In this document: positions 30,492 through 39,714 of the stretch, piece after piece
Position numbering within the stretch: the first letter of the stretch is position 1
How the letters are laid out: each line of letters starts with the position of its first letter
DNA from: Lachnospiraceae bacterium
GTDB lineage: Bacteria > Bacillota > Clostridia > Lachnospirales > Lachnospiraceae
Direction: 5' to 3'
Length of the DNA stretch: 64,000 nucleotides
NCBI GenBank assembly: GCA_017500935.1
Contig: JAFVXW010000011.1
Coordinates: 62,001 to 126,000, forward strand
Made by a program: the position numbers and the translations under genes
The notes under the pieces: model-generated
Told to the model about the DNA's origin: nothing
Database searches by the model: none
The model's input: the letters and a program-made list of their open reading frames with translations, nothing else

Positions 30492-30526
30492 GAGGCAGTG
30501 ACCCGGATGAGTCACTGCCCCTTTTT
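30492..30526 (+). terminator. Terminator of the propeller/GH51/CE15/GH2 operon
   Basis: GGCAGTGAC (30494-30502) pairs with GTCACTGCC (30511-30519), followed by five Ts (30522-30526). Confidence 0.85.
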
Positions 30527-30553
30527 CTATTCAACTTCTATATAAACTATCTT

Positions 30554-33142
30554 TTAATATCCCAGATTCTCATTTACAAACACCACTTCATATGCACATC
30601 CCTTGGGTGCCTCCCACAGCACATTCAGCGTGCGGCAGATTCGGTCGGGGCTCTGGCAGTTGTAACATTTATCTGCAAGAACTGCACAAGGTGTCTTTTT
30701 GTTCAGACGCTTTGCATTTAAAGGTGCTGCCACATTACGTGCATAACTGATGGCTGCATCCACATTTTCAGCAATCTTGTTCTTACCGATCACAAAGATG
30801 ACCTTCTTATGTCCATAGAGTGTTGCTGCCACTCTGTTGCCGGTATTGTCAATATTGACGATCTGACCGTCCATGGAAATACCGTTGACAGAGGAGAAAT
30901 AAATCTCTGCGCTTCTTGCTTCTGCCAGCACATCCGCGTTGGTCTTTCCTTCAGGAATGCGCCAGTGCCAGATCACCTCGTTCTTTTTGGAAAGCTTTTC
31001 ATACAATCCCAGCTGATCTAAAGTCACAGAACCGCCAAAAGCAACTTTTTTGCCTTCCAGGCTGCCTGCAAGATAAGCTGCCGCCTCTTCCTTTGTCTCA
31101 AAAGAGCTTACCTGATAGCCTTTGTTTTCCAGCGCCTGCTGTACTCTGCTATACGCCGGACGCACCTTTCCTTCCTTTAATACCACCGCGGTACGGGCGG
31201 GAAGATAGATTTCGATATAAGCCTGACCGTCGAACACTTTTGCCGGGTAATTAATATGCTGTACCTGATTCCAGCCGCCGTACTTTTCATCATCACTGGA
31301 CAGCTCCACGGTGTAATCCGCATCATTGGGAACAGGGATCAGTACATTGGTCAGGGAATTGTTGGGATGGAAGTTAAAGGCAAAAAGCAGACCTTTTCTG
31401 TAGAACGCGATCATCTTTTCGGGTTCTTTTAACAGGCTTAAATTTGCCATACGCTGACCAAACATGTTATTGTCCTGAGTCAGTTTTACCATATCGCGGT
31501 CGAAATCACCCAGCCACTGGTATTTGAGCAGACCGTTATTCTTTAAGCTCCACTGACGTCTGCAGTAATGGAAGCTCCAGTTGTTGCCTTCTCTGGGGAA
31601 ATCGATCCATTCGGGATGGCCGAATTCATTGCCCATAAAGTTCAGATAGCCTTCTCCGCCGCCTGCCAGGGTAAACAGACGGATCATCTTGTGCAGTGCG
31701 ATCGCACGGTCGATGACCTGATTATGGCAGTCTTTATTCATATCGGTATACATATTGGCATCAGCCAGACGGAACATCATGGTCTTATCGCCAACCAGTG
31801 CCTGATCATGGCTTTCCACATACGCGATGGTATTTTCACCGGGACGGCGCAGGCACATATCGCCCCACATCTTGCCGATTTCCCAGTGTTCATCGGATTT
31901 TTCCTTAACGGTACGGATCCACATATCCGGCAGACCCATGCCCAGACGATAGTCAAAACCGATACCGCCGTCTTCAATAGGAAGTCCCATACCGGGCATA
32001 CCGGACATATCTTCGGAAATGGTCACGGCTTTGGGGTTCACCTGACGGATCAGCTCATTGGCAAGCTGCAGATAGGTGATCGCTTCCAGATCGGTATTCA
32101 TGGAAAAATACTTGTTGTTGTCATTAAAATCTGTGCCAAGACCGTGGTCATGATACAGCATGGAGGTGACACCGTCAAAACGGAAACCGTCAAAATGGTA
32201 TTCTGTCATCCAGAATTTCAAGTTGGAAAGCAGGAAATGAATAACTTCGGTCTTACCGTAGTTAAAGCACTTGGTTCCCCATGCGGGATGATCGCCTTTA
32301 GGACCGTCATGGAAGAACTGATAAGTGGTACCGTCAAACTCATTGATGCCTTCCGCAGTATTTTTGACTGCATGGGAATGTACCACGTCAAGCAGTACGC
32401 GGATGCCCATTTCATGCGCTTTATTTACCAGATATTTTAAATCTTCGGGCTTGCCAAACCAGCTGGATGCCGCAAAGAAACTGGAAACCTGATAACCAAA
32501 GCTGCCATAGTAAGGATGCTCCATGATCGCCATCAGCTGAATAGTGTTGTAGCCGCCGTCTTTTACCACAGGAAGGACATTGTCTGCAAACTCACGGTAA
32601 CTGCCGACTTTTCCTTCTTCCTGGGACATACCCACATGCGCTTCATATATGTAAAGAGATTCAGAGCCTTCAAAGTTCTGGTCTGTCCATGCAAAAGGCT
32701 TGTTGGTGTCCACAACTTCACCGCACCATGCAACTGTCTTGGGATCCTGTACCACGCGGCGGATATAAAGCGGAATATGCTCTGTACGCTGCATATTGGC
32801 ATCCACAATGGTCTTGACCTTACTGCCTTCCCAGATCTCATCCGCCGAAAGCTTTAATTCCCAGCATCCGTTCTCTTTCTTTGTCAGAGGATGGCTGGTC
32901 TGATTCCAGTTATTGAAATCGCCGGTCAGATACAGCTGATGTGCCGCGGGAGCCCATTCACGGTATACCCAGCCGCCATCCGCACGGTGAATACCAAAAT
33001 AGTCATGTGCATTGGCAAACTCATTTAAGGTCTGTCCGTCTTTTAAAAGACGCTTCTTTGTCTCATGGTAACGGGACATACGCAGATCAATATCGCCTTT
33101 AAAAGACGCAAGCTGCGGATTCAGTTCTAAAATACGGTACAT
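30554..33142 (-). CDS. GH13_8-type glycogen branching enzyme fused to a C-terminal LUD domain
   Basis: 862 residues. Residues 1-662 are a eukaryote-type (GH13_8) 1,4-alpha-glucan branching enzyme: CBM48 region (WAPAAHQLYLTGDFNNWN), catalytic barrel with Asp323 (GFRFDGVTSM), Glu377 (TISEDMSGMPGMG) and Asp446 (YVESHDQALVGDKT), then LNFMGNEFGHPEWIDFPREG and a C-terminal beta domain ending about residue 661. Residues 663-862 are a LUD/DUF162 domain as in LutC-like proteins: AFGGSVTLDQLGLYEKL, INGxDG-type SMDGQIVNIDNTGNRVA, KKVIFVIGKNKI, and a Cys set (Cys819, 826, 829, 836) ending VFVNENLGY. The reading frame is continuous. ATG 33142 follows GGAGGG. The pairing of glycogen synthesis with a lactate-utilisation-type domain is unusual. 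Confidence 0.9.
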   Translation of the reverse strand: MYRILELNPQLASFKGDIDLRMSRYHETKKRLLKDGQTLNEFANAHDYFGIHRADGGWVYREWAPAAHQLYLTGDFNNWNQTSHPLTKKENGCWELKLSADEIWEGSKVKTIVDANMQRTEHIPLYIRRVVQDPKTVAWCGEVVDTNKPFAWTDQNFEGSESLYIYEAHVGMSQEEGKVGSYREFADNVLPVVKDGGYNTIQLMAIMEHPYYGSFGYQVSSFFAASSWFGKPEDLKYLVNKAHEMGIRVLLDVVHSHAVKNTAEGINEFDGTTYQFFHDGPKGDHPAWGTKCFNYGKTEVIHFLLSNLKFWMTEYHFDGFRFDGVTSMLYHDHGLGTDFNDNNKYFSMNTDLEAITYLQLANELIRQVNPKAVTISEDMSGMPGMGLPIEDGGIGFDYRLGMGLPDMWIRTVKEKSDEHWEIGKMWGDMCLRRPGENTIAYVESHDQALVGDKTMMFRLADANMYTDMNKDCHNQVIDRAIALHKMIRLFTLAGGGEGYLNFMGNEFGHPEWIDFPREGNNWSFHYCRRQWSLKNNGLLKYQWLGDFDRDMVKLTQDNNMFGQRMANLSLLKEPEKMIAFYRKGLLFAFNFHPNNSLTNVLIPVPNDADYTVELSSDDEKYGGWNQVQHINYPAKVFDGQAYIEIYLPARTAVVLKEGKVRPAYSRVQQALENKGYQVSSFETKEEAAAYLAGSLEGKKVAFGGSVTLDQLGLYEKLSKKNEVIWHWRIPEGKTNADVLAEARSAEIYFSSVNGISMDGQIVNIDNTGNRVAATLYGHKKVIFVIGKNKIAENVDAAISYARNVAAPLNAKRLNKKTPCAVLADKCYNCQSPDRICRTLNVLWEAPKGCAYEVVFVNENLGY

Positions 33143-33278
33143 CACAATTCCCTCCTGGCTAAAATCCTTCGATAACATGTATGTTTGTATTTTCAAAAAC
33201 GAAACAAAGTTCTGAATAAAATATAACATACAACCACTGTTTTGAAAAGTATTTCTAAACGCAGAAAAGTTCCGCGTC

Positions 33279-33315
33279 CGAAACTTTCGTATTTCGAAAC
33301 TTCGGTGCGAAACTT
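33279..33315 (-). promoter_or_regulatory. Three direct AAGTTTCG repeats upstream of the GH13-LUD gene
   Basis: On the minus strand AAGTTTCG occurs at 33308-33315, 33295-33302 and 33279-33286, at steps of 13 and 16 bp. The block lies 137-173 bp upstream of the ATG. An AT-rich -10-like TATATT lies nearer the gene, around 33225. Clustered direct repeats upstream of a promoter fit an activator site. No regulator is adjacent. Confidence 0.45.
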
Positions 33316-33348
33316 TTCATGATTGTCATTTGTCAGTCATTCCAGCGA

Positions 33349-36300
33349 TCATTCTGCTTTCAGCAGTGCATACAGCGCATATGCATCCAGATTCTGGGGA
33401 TTTTTTTCCATACAGTGTTCCAGCTGCCACAGCGCTTCCTGTTTATTGCCAAGCGCTTCGTTTGCCAAAGCTTTCAGCCACAGACTTGCTGCTTCTCTCT
33501 CCTGTTTTGCAGGTTCGATAAAGCTCTGATAAAATGCGGTGATCGCATACCAGCCGGGATCTGTAACCTTGGCTGCTTTTTCTGCACGGTCCATAAATTC
33601 GCACAGGATTTTTTCTGCTTCCTTACGCATGCCTCTGTGCATCAGAATCTTTGCCTGATAAACATCCAGTGCCGGTAAAGATGCATCAGGACGTACACGG
33701 GACAGGATATCGTCAAACAGTTCGTCTGCCATCTTCTGCTCGCCCAGCTGTTCTAAGCAGATTGCTTTTCCGTACTCAAAAGGAACCAGCGCCACCTTCT
33801 GCCACAGGCCTGCGCCAAGGCTTGCAGGAAGTTCCATACCCTTATTAAACCAATCCAGTGCCTGTTCATAGCGTCCTGCTGCCAGTGCCTGATTGCCCAG
33901 CGCACAATTGGAGAACAGATACTGCGCGGTCACATAGCCTTCCGCACCTTCACGGGGCACAAATTCACGGGAGAGAAGCTTCTCCAGCGCCTTTTCATAC
34001 TCACCGGCCTGATTGAAGGCTTCCACATACTCAAGCCATACGTCATTGGTGCATACATCCATATGCTCCTCAACCATGGCAATACGTTCCTTAGGAGTGC
34101 AGTGCAGTCTGGTCATCACATAAACGGTTTCCCAGAGCAGCTTTTCATTGTCTTTTTTGATCGCAATGGCTTTTTTCATCCAGTCTAAAGCTTCCTGTCT
34201 GCGTCCCAGATGGGTATAAAGCGCTGCTGCGTGGTTACGGCAGGAAATCCAGTCTTCAGGATCATTTTTGATGGCCTGACACCAGAGCATATCTGCTTTT
34301 TCATAATGGGTATGTCCGTAATACCAGCATCCAAGCAGTCCTGCTGCCGCTGCGTCCTCAGGCATTTTTTCCAGATGTGCATGGAGTGCGCGGCGTTCCA
34401 GCTCGCGGAGAGGATATGCGATTCCCACAGGCAGATCTTTAATCTGTGCTGTCGTGCCTCCCAGATACTCACATACGATCGCGGTCATACGGGTGGGATT
34501 TTCCAGCTTTGCAAGAATATCACAGGCGGTTTTAGTCTGATCAAGTTCACAGAGATCATTTGCCAGATCCAGGGCAGTCTGTGCAGGATCAGTCAGCCAT
34601 ACAGCCCCTTCATCACAGCCCATCAGGCAGCGTCCGGTCACGAACAGAGGATCCAGGGCTTTCATTCGTGCAAGGCAGTTTTCTGCTTCCTGTGTACGCT
34701 GCAGTCTGCTAAACGCTACTGCGCCTGCCGCCAATGCCATCAGGTTCTCGTCACCGGCTTTCTTTGCGTAGGATGCTGCTTTTACAGGATCATTCATACG
34801 CAGGGACAGCATTGCCATACGGGTAAAGGCACGTTGTGCACAGTCACCCTGCCAGCAGGCTCTTGCATACCAGTCCATCGCCTCGCTGTCTTTGTCCAGT
34901 GTTTCACAGATCAGACCCAGTGTATACGGAATATCTCCGCTCTCAGGGCGGAAATTCCAGCGGGTAACTGCCTTCCAGGCACGCATTCCAAGGTCATACG
35001 CTTCTTCATAGTATCCCTTCATGAATCTTGCACGTGCAAGGGCATGCAACAGGCGGTAGTCATTGGGGAATCTCCTGACACCGGCTTCAAAATAGGTTTC
35101 CGGTAAAATAAGGGGATCTCTGTACTGATCCGCATGTACGCCGGTCAGATAGAAATCATCCGCTGTTTCCAGTTGTTCGATCGGAGGCATACCGGGCAGG
35201 ATCGGAGGAAGCTCGGTTTCGCCTTCCTCCTTCTTTTCATAGGAAAGAATGCTCAGTCCGTCTTCGATCAGCTCGACGGTAATGATCTCTTCCTTCCAGG
35301 TCAGAGGCCAGATATCACCGGGATTAAGATCCAGAGCCGCTGCAACCTGACCGTTGATCTTTAAGATAACACCGGAGAACTTGCGGGTACTCTGCAGATT
35401 CAGCTCACATCCGTCCACATTGACTGCTGCATGGTAGGAGGCCATGGTAGGAATACCCATATCACCAATGGGATACCAGCTCTGGATAAATTCCTTGGTT
35501 TCATAGGGCTGGATCCAGGTAAAGTCAGGCTGGTCAGTGGTATAGCTGCCTGCCATCAGCTCTGCATACATGCCGTCTTCGTCGGTAAGTGCCTTTTCCC
35601 ATGCATTTTCCATGGTGCCATAGCCCCAAGTAAACATCTTCTTGCCCTGAGAGATGCGGCTGTCAGAGACATGCACTACGCCGCAGTTTTTGCCTTCGTC
35701 ATAGCCGCCGAAGAAATCATAATGGGAAGCAGCTGCAAAATAAGAGGTTGCCGCTCTGGAATTTTTATGATAGCTGATATCTCTGGGATCGCGCATCCGG
35801 ATACCTGCATAATCTTCGCTCTGGGCAATGGGGAAATTGGTGTTGTGTCTTCTGTAATGGTTCTGTACATAATGTACATCCGGCGGGAAAAACAGTCTGT
35901 ACTGCTCATTAACCGGAACAGCGGCATTCTCCCACCACATAAAAGGACGGCGCACAGCAGTGCGGTTATAAAGGCGCATCTTCGTATCAAACACAGCTGC
36001 ATCGGGGGCCAGACTGATACCTACCATGCCTCTGGTACGGTAAAGGGGATCATTTTCTCCCAGCCATACTGTAACAGTGCCGTCTTCTTCTTCCTCAATC
36101 GTGTAATCGGTGGGCATAAAAGTGGAAGGTCTGTGATGGCAGGGCCAGTTAAATTCCAGACCGCCGGAGATCCATTCACCCATGTAACCGATCAGCGCGG
36201 GTTTGATGACATGCTGTTTGTATAAAAAGTCATAGCCGGTTCTCTTATCCAGTGCAGAATACACTCTGCCGCCCAGTTCAGGCAGAATTTCCAGACGCAG

Positions 36301-36507
36301 ATACTCATTCTCCAGGCTGATGCATACATATTCCTTATCTTCTCTGTGCACTCTGTCAACATCGTTTACAATGCGGCAGGGATAGGGATTGCCTGTTGTG
36401 CCCTGATGATTTCTGTTTTCGTTAAACATCGGCATTTCTTCTGCTTCCACACTGCGCCAGGTAGGTATGGTAAGCTTAAATTCCGTCACGATCGTTTTTT
36501 TGCTCAT
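33349..36507 (-). CDS. DUF5107 domain protein with C-terminal TPR repeats
   Basis: 1052 residues. The first 330 or so form a DUF5107 domain, a beta-supersandwich of the galactose mutarotase-like kind: LRLEILPELGGRVYSALDKR is the N-terminal signature, with WISGGLEFNWPCHHRPSTF and FMWWENAAVPVN. From about residue 400 on, the protein is a long series of TPR-type helical hairpins (for example EEAYDLGMRAWKAV, EALDWMKKAIAI, YEQALDWFNKGMEL). No signal peptide or membrane segment, so cytoplasmic. Known roles of DUF5107 are unclear; a sugar-binding or mutarotase/lyase-like role is inferred from the fold. Divergent from LacI, sharing its operator region. The ATG follows AAGGAG. Confidence 0.85.
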   Translation of the reverse strand: MSKKTIVTEFKLTIPTWRSVEAEEMPMFNENRNHQGTTGNPYPCRIVNDVDRVHREDKEYVCISLENEYLRLEILPELGGRVYSALDKRTGYDFLYKQHVIKPALIGYMGEWISGGLEFNWPCHHRPSTFMPTDYTIEEEEDGTVTVWLGENDPLYRTRGMVGISLAPDAAVFDTKMRLYNRTAVRRPFMWWENAAVPVNEQYRLFFPPDVHYVQNHYRRHNTNFPIAQSEDYAGIRMRDPRDISYHKNSRAATSYFAAASHYDFFGGYDEGKNCGVVHVSDSRISQGKKMFTWGYGTMENAWEKALTDEDGMYAELMAGSYTTDQPDFTWIQPYETKEFIQSWYPIGDMGIPTMASYHAAVNVDGCELNLQSTRKFSGVILKINGQVAAALDLNPGDIWPLTWKEEIITVELIEDGLSILSYEKKEEGETELPPILPGMPPIEQLETADDFYLTGVHADQYRDPLILPETYFEAGVRRFPNDYRLLHALARARFMKGYYEEAYDLGMRAWKAVTRWNFRPESGDIPYTLGLICETLDKDSEAMDWYARACWQGDCAQRAFTRMAMLSLRMNDPVKAASYAKKAGDENLMALAAGAVAFSRLQRTQEAENCLARMKALDPLFVTGRCLMGCDEGAVWLTDPAQTALDLANDLCELDQTKTACDILAKLENPTRMTAIVCEYLGGTTAQIKDLPVGIAYPLRELERRALHAHLEKMPEDAAAAGLLGCWYYGHTHYEKADMLWCQAIKNDPEDWISCRNHAAALYTHLGRRQEALDWMKKAIAIKKDNEKLLWETVYVMTRLHCTPKERIAMVEEHMDVCTNDVWLEYVEAFNQAGEYEKALEKLLSREFVPREGAEGYVTAQYLFSNCALGNQALAAGRYEQALDWFNKGMELPASLGAGLWQKVALVPFEYGKAICLEQLGEQKMADELFDDILSRVRPDASLPALDVYQAKILMHRGMRKEAEKILCEFMDRAEKAAKVTDPGWYAITAFYQSFIEPAKQEREAASLWLKALANEALGNKQEALWQLEHCMEKNPQNLDAYALYALLKAE

Positions 36508-36529
36508 GCTTTTTCTCCTTTTTAAATTC

Positions 36530-36545
36530 TTGATTAATTAATCAA
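36530..36545. promoter_or_regulatory. LacI-type operator between the DUF5107 gene and lacI
   Basis: TTGATTAATTAATCAA is a perfect 16-bp palindrome lying 20-40 bp downstream of the minus-strand start point and just upstream of the DUF5107 ribosome site. A half copy TTGATTAATT recurs at 36624-36633, and TTAACTGGTTAA (36610-36621) is a related near-palindrome. The size and symmetry suit the divergent LacI-family protein. Binding is inferred. Confidence 0.65.
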
Positions 36546-36573
36546 TTATCCGATCATTTTTCCTGTTATTTTC

Positions 36574-36603
36574 ATCTTATCACGCAAACATAACCTGCGT
36601 CAA
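36574..36603 (-). promoter_or_regulatory. Promoter of the DUF5107 gene
   Basis: Minus strand TTGACG (36598-36603), 18-bp spacer, TAAGAT (36574-36579). The operator palindrome at 36530-36545 lies downstream, in a roadblock position. Confidence 0.5.
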
Positions 36604-36623
36604 TTCACCTTAACTGGTTAATT

Positions 36624-36665
36624 TTGATTAATTCTTTTGACTTTTCAGGTATCCGCATGTAAAAT
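36624..36665 (+). promoter_or_regulatory. Promoter of the lacI/glycosidase/GH95 operon with an upstream operator half-site
   Basis: TTGACT (36637-36642), 17-bp spacer, TAAAAT (36660-36665), 60 bp before the LacI start. The half-operator TTGATTAATT (36624-36633) ends 3 bp upstream of the -35 box. Confidence 0.6.
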
Positions 36666-36725
36666 AAACATATCAAACCGCTTCCTGTTCATTTTACAGA
36701 TACTGCACCAAAAAGGAGTTTCACC

Positions 36726-37754
36726 ATGACCAAAATCTCCGACATCGCCAAAGCGATGAATCTTTCAGAAGCCACCGTTTCCAACGCTTTCACCGGAAAA
36801 GGACGCATGAAGCCCGAAACCAGAGATGCCATCCTTACCTGCGCCAGAGAAATGGGATATCAGTTTAAAACCAGAACCGCTGTCGCTCAGAAAAAGAAGC
36901 TGATCGTGGTAACGGAAGGCATTGATGCCGAATTTATCACACTGATCTTAAGCGGCATTTTACAGGAAGCTGCCCGGCATCAGCTTACGCTTCCCATCTA
37001 TTCTCTGGAGATCAGCCAGACGGATGATTTTAAAAATCCGGATCCTGATCTGACTGCCCAAAAGCTGGATCGTCTTCTTTATGATCTTAACTTCGATGTA
37101 TCCGGCATTTTGTATATTGCGCAATATCCGCGCCGTCTGGACGGACTTTTTGAGACTCTGTCCGTACCTGTTGTTTTTGCATTCTGCACCAGAGAAGACG
37201 GAAAAGACGCCGTCCATTATGACGACAGACAGGGCGCACAGCTGGCTGTCAATGCGCTTCTTTCTGAAAACCGTCAAAGAATCGCCATGATCAGCGGTCC
37301 CATCAATTCCATCGGCATGTATCATCGCACCATCGGTTACCAGCAGGCATTGATGGAACACGATCTCCCCTATGACCCGCAGCTTGTGCGGATCGGCGAC
37401 TGGGATGAGGAAAGCGGTTACAGACTTACCACACAGCTTTTAGAAGAGAAAATTACATTCGATGCCGTTTTCGCCCAGAATGATTCCATCGGTGTGGGTG
37501 TCGCCAGAGCCATCCGCGAACACGGACTTCATATTCCGCAGGATATCTCCATCATCGGCTTTGACGACAGTCCCTACTGCTATCATACTTTTCCGGCTCT
37601 GACCAGCATACAGCCGCCGCTTGTACAGATCGGTCAGACCGCTCTGCAGCGGCTGCTCGCCATATCCGACCGCATATCCTCCAACGCAGCTGCCTCCTGC
37701 ACTTTACTGCCCTGCACACTCATCCGGCGCGGCAGCACCGGACAGACATTTTAA
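36726..37754 (+). CDS. LacI-family transcriptional regulator
   Basis: 342 residues. The N-terminal helix-turn-helix reads TKISDIAKAMNLSEATVSNA with the hinge helix nearby (FTGKGRMKPETRDAIL), followed by the periplasmic-binding-protein-like sensor (VVTEGIDAEF, DAVFAQNDSIGVGVARAI, ISIIGFDDSPYC). It should repress the divergent DUF5107 gene and its own operon until a sugar binds. The ATG follows AAAAAGGAG. It is followed 12 bp later by an unknown glycosidase-like gene and then GH95, so the inducer may be a fucose-containing oligosaccharide or its product. Confidence 0.95.
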   Translation: MTKISDIAKAMNLSEATVSNAFTGKGRMKPETRDAILTCAREMGYQFKTRTAVAQKKKLIVVTEGIDAEFITLILSGILQEAARHQLTLPIYSLEISQTDDFKNPDPDLTAQKLDRLLYDLNFDVSGILYIAQYPRRLDGLFETLSVPVVFAFCTREDGKDAVHYDDRQGAQLAVNALLSENRQRIAMISGPINSIGMYHRTIGYQQALMEHDLPYDPQLVRIGDWDEESGYRLTTQLLEEKITFDAVFAQNDSIGVGVARAIREHGLHIPQDISIIGFDDSPYCYHTFPALTSIQPPLVQIGQTALQRLLAISDRISSNAAASCTLLPCTLIRRGSTGQTF

Positions 37755-37766
37755 AAGGAGACCATC

Positions 37767-39695
37767 ATGATCCACGAACTTGCTTTTGACATTCTTTTTG
37801 TTACAGACCAAAACCAGGAAATCCGCCTTGACAACTGGACCAAAAACAGCACCCTGGGCTACACTTACTATGAAGCAGCGCTGGATACACTTCATTTTTC
37901 CATTCTTGCGCACAAGGATCACACCTGGTATTTAAAAGTTCATAATACCGGAAAAACACCGGTAACCGGCTTTGCCGGCATCCGTTTTCCCTGGCGTTAC
38001 GACTCTGACTGCTTCACCCTGATTCCCGGCATTTATTACGACGGTAACTATCAGCAGCAGCTTGCCCATATCCCTCACATTCATCTGCCCGAAACTCCGG
38101 TATTTGCAGCCTCCTTATCCGCCGCCACCTATCCGACGGTTCTTGTAAAAGACGGCAGCCAAGGCTGGCACTATGAAATCTCTCCCACCTCTTTGGCGGG
38201 CTGGAACGGCGTCACTTTAGATGCAGCCAACAGCACCATGACCATTTATGCACCTGCAAAAGAAGAGGATTATTATACCCACCAGGGCACTTCCGGCTTC
38301 GACCGGGCACCGCATGCCTGGCAGCCAAATGAGACGGTCTGCATCCGCTTCTCCAAAACAGCATTTGCCTGCGAAACAGTAAGTGATCTTCTGGATTACC
38401 ACTGGGACAAAGCAATCCGTTCCGAACGCTACCCGGCGGCAAATACCCCGAAAATATCCGAAGAGCAGGGGGCCGCTCTTGTCCGTGACTGGTTTTATCG
38501 CAAACACTGTGTGTATACCGATAAAAAGGAACCGCTGATCTTAAATGCCTTTGTGGATATTGAAAATGACTGGCCGCATGCCGGTATGGCGGAATGGAAT
38601 ATCATGATCGGCTGGTGCTGCGGTGCCATGGCTGCACTTCCGCTGTTGAAATACGGCGGTCAATACCGTGATTTTGCCGTAACTTTTCTGGATTTTGTCT
38701 CTTTACACGGTAACACAAAAAGCGGGGTAAAAGCCCCCATCTATGACGGCAGATCCTGGATGACCAAAGAACATCCGGAATATCACTTCCGTTATCAGCA
38801 CTGCCGTTTTTACAGTGATCATCTTTACTATCTGGGAAGAGCGATCCGCCATGAAAAAGAAAACGGACATATACATCCTTTATGGGAAGAAGATTTTGCC
38901 GGCGGCATTGCCATCTTAAAAGACATCTGGATGCGCGAACAGGATTTTGGTCTGTACTGGAACACAGATGAAGAAAAAGTAACACTGCTTAGCCGCGGCA
39001 CCGCCGCAGGTGCCTTTTTTTTACTGGCACTGGCCGAAGGCTGCAGGCATTTCCCGCAGGATCAGAAACTGGCCGACTGTTTTAGGCAGGCATGTGCATC
39101 TTATCATGAAAAATATGTGCTGACCGGGCGCAGCGGCGGCGGTCCCGTCGATATTCTGGAAGCTGACGATTCCGAAAGTATTGCAGCTCTCACCGATGCG
39201 CTGGTGCAGCAGCATCAGTTATTCGGCGGCAGTGATACCCTGCAGATGGCTCTGAATGCCGCAAAACTCTTTGCCACCTGGACAGTCAATTATCAGCCTG
39301 CGTTCCCCGGCGGTTCCATGCTGGAAGGCATCAACGTCTGCGGCGGCGTACTGGCAAATGTACAGAACCGTCACGTAGGTCCCGGCATTTGTACCAATTC
39401 CGCCCGTTTTGTCTATGATCTGGGACAGATCACCGGTGATCAGCGCTGGACAGATTTATACTGGCGTATTAAAGCAGCTGCCATCAACTGCCTGTCATCC
39501 TATGACGGAGAATTTTTTGGCATCAGATTTGATCAGATTTTTACCCAGGGCATGATCAGTGAGCAGATCAACATGACCAATTGTTTAAATCCTGCCGGTG
39601 AAACCTGGCGCGTCAGCACCAGCTGGCCTTCCTGTTCCATCCTGCTTGGCTGGTATGATACCCCCAAAAACAGCAAAGACGTGCTGAACTTATAA
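37767..39695 (+). CDS. Uncharacterised (alpha/alpha)6-barrel glycosidase-like protein
   Basis: 642 residues, no signal peptide. Residues 1 to about 210 are rich in beta-strands; from about 240 the protein looks like an alpha-hairpin barrel, with helical repeats and aromatic/acidic patches (NAFVDIENDWPHAGMAEW, HFRYQHCRFYSDHLYYLG, LEADDSESIAALTDALVQQH, EGINVCGGVLANVQNRHVGP). These resemble the architecture of GH families 88/105/127, but no family signature was recognised and the catalytic residues cannot be assigned. Operon position between LacI and GH95 (gaps 12 and 19 bp) supports action on the same glycan. The ATG follows AAAGGAG. Confidence 0.6.
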   Translation: MIHELAFDILFVTDQNQEIRLDNWTKNSTLGYTYYEAALDTLHFSILAHKDHTWYLKVHNTGKTPVTGFAGIRFPWRYDSDCFTLIPGIYYDGNYQQQLAHIPHIHLPETPVFAASLSAATYPTVLVKDGSQGWHYEISPTSLAGWNGVTLDAANSTMTIYAPAKEEDYYTHQGTSGFDRAPHAWQPNETVCIRFSKTAFACETVSDLLDYHWDKAIRSERYPAANTPKISEEQGAALVRDWFYRKHCVYTDKKEPLILNAFVDIENDWPHAGMAEWNIMIGWCCGAMAALPLLKYGGQYRDFAVTFLDFVSLHGNTKSGVKAPIYDGRSWMTKEHPEYHFRYQHCRFYSDHLYYLGRAIRHEKENGHIHPLWEEDFAGGIAILKDIWMREQDFGLYWNTDEEKVTLLSRGTAAGAFFLLALAEGCRHFPQDQKLADCFRQACASYHEKYVLTGRSGGGPVDILEADDSESIAALTDALVQQHQLFGGSDTLQMALNAAKLFATWTVNYQPAFPGGSMLEGINVCGGVLANVQNRHVGPGICTNSARFVYDLGQITGDQRWTDLYWRIKAAAINCLSSYDGEFFGIRFDQIFTQGMISEQINMTNCLNPAGETWRVSTSWPSCSILLGWYDTPKNSKDVLNL

Positions 39696-39714
39696 AAGAA
39701 AGGAGTTTCTTTTC

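Noticed and set aside
31568-32440. A 290-codon plus-strand frame opposite the GH13-LUD gene
   Set aside because: It is a shadow of the conserved minus-strand enzyme with no ribosome site and His/Ile-rich composition typical of antisense frames.
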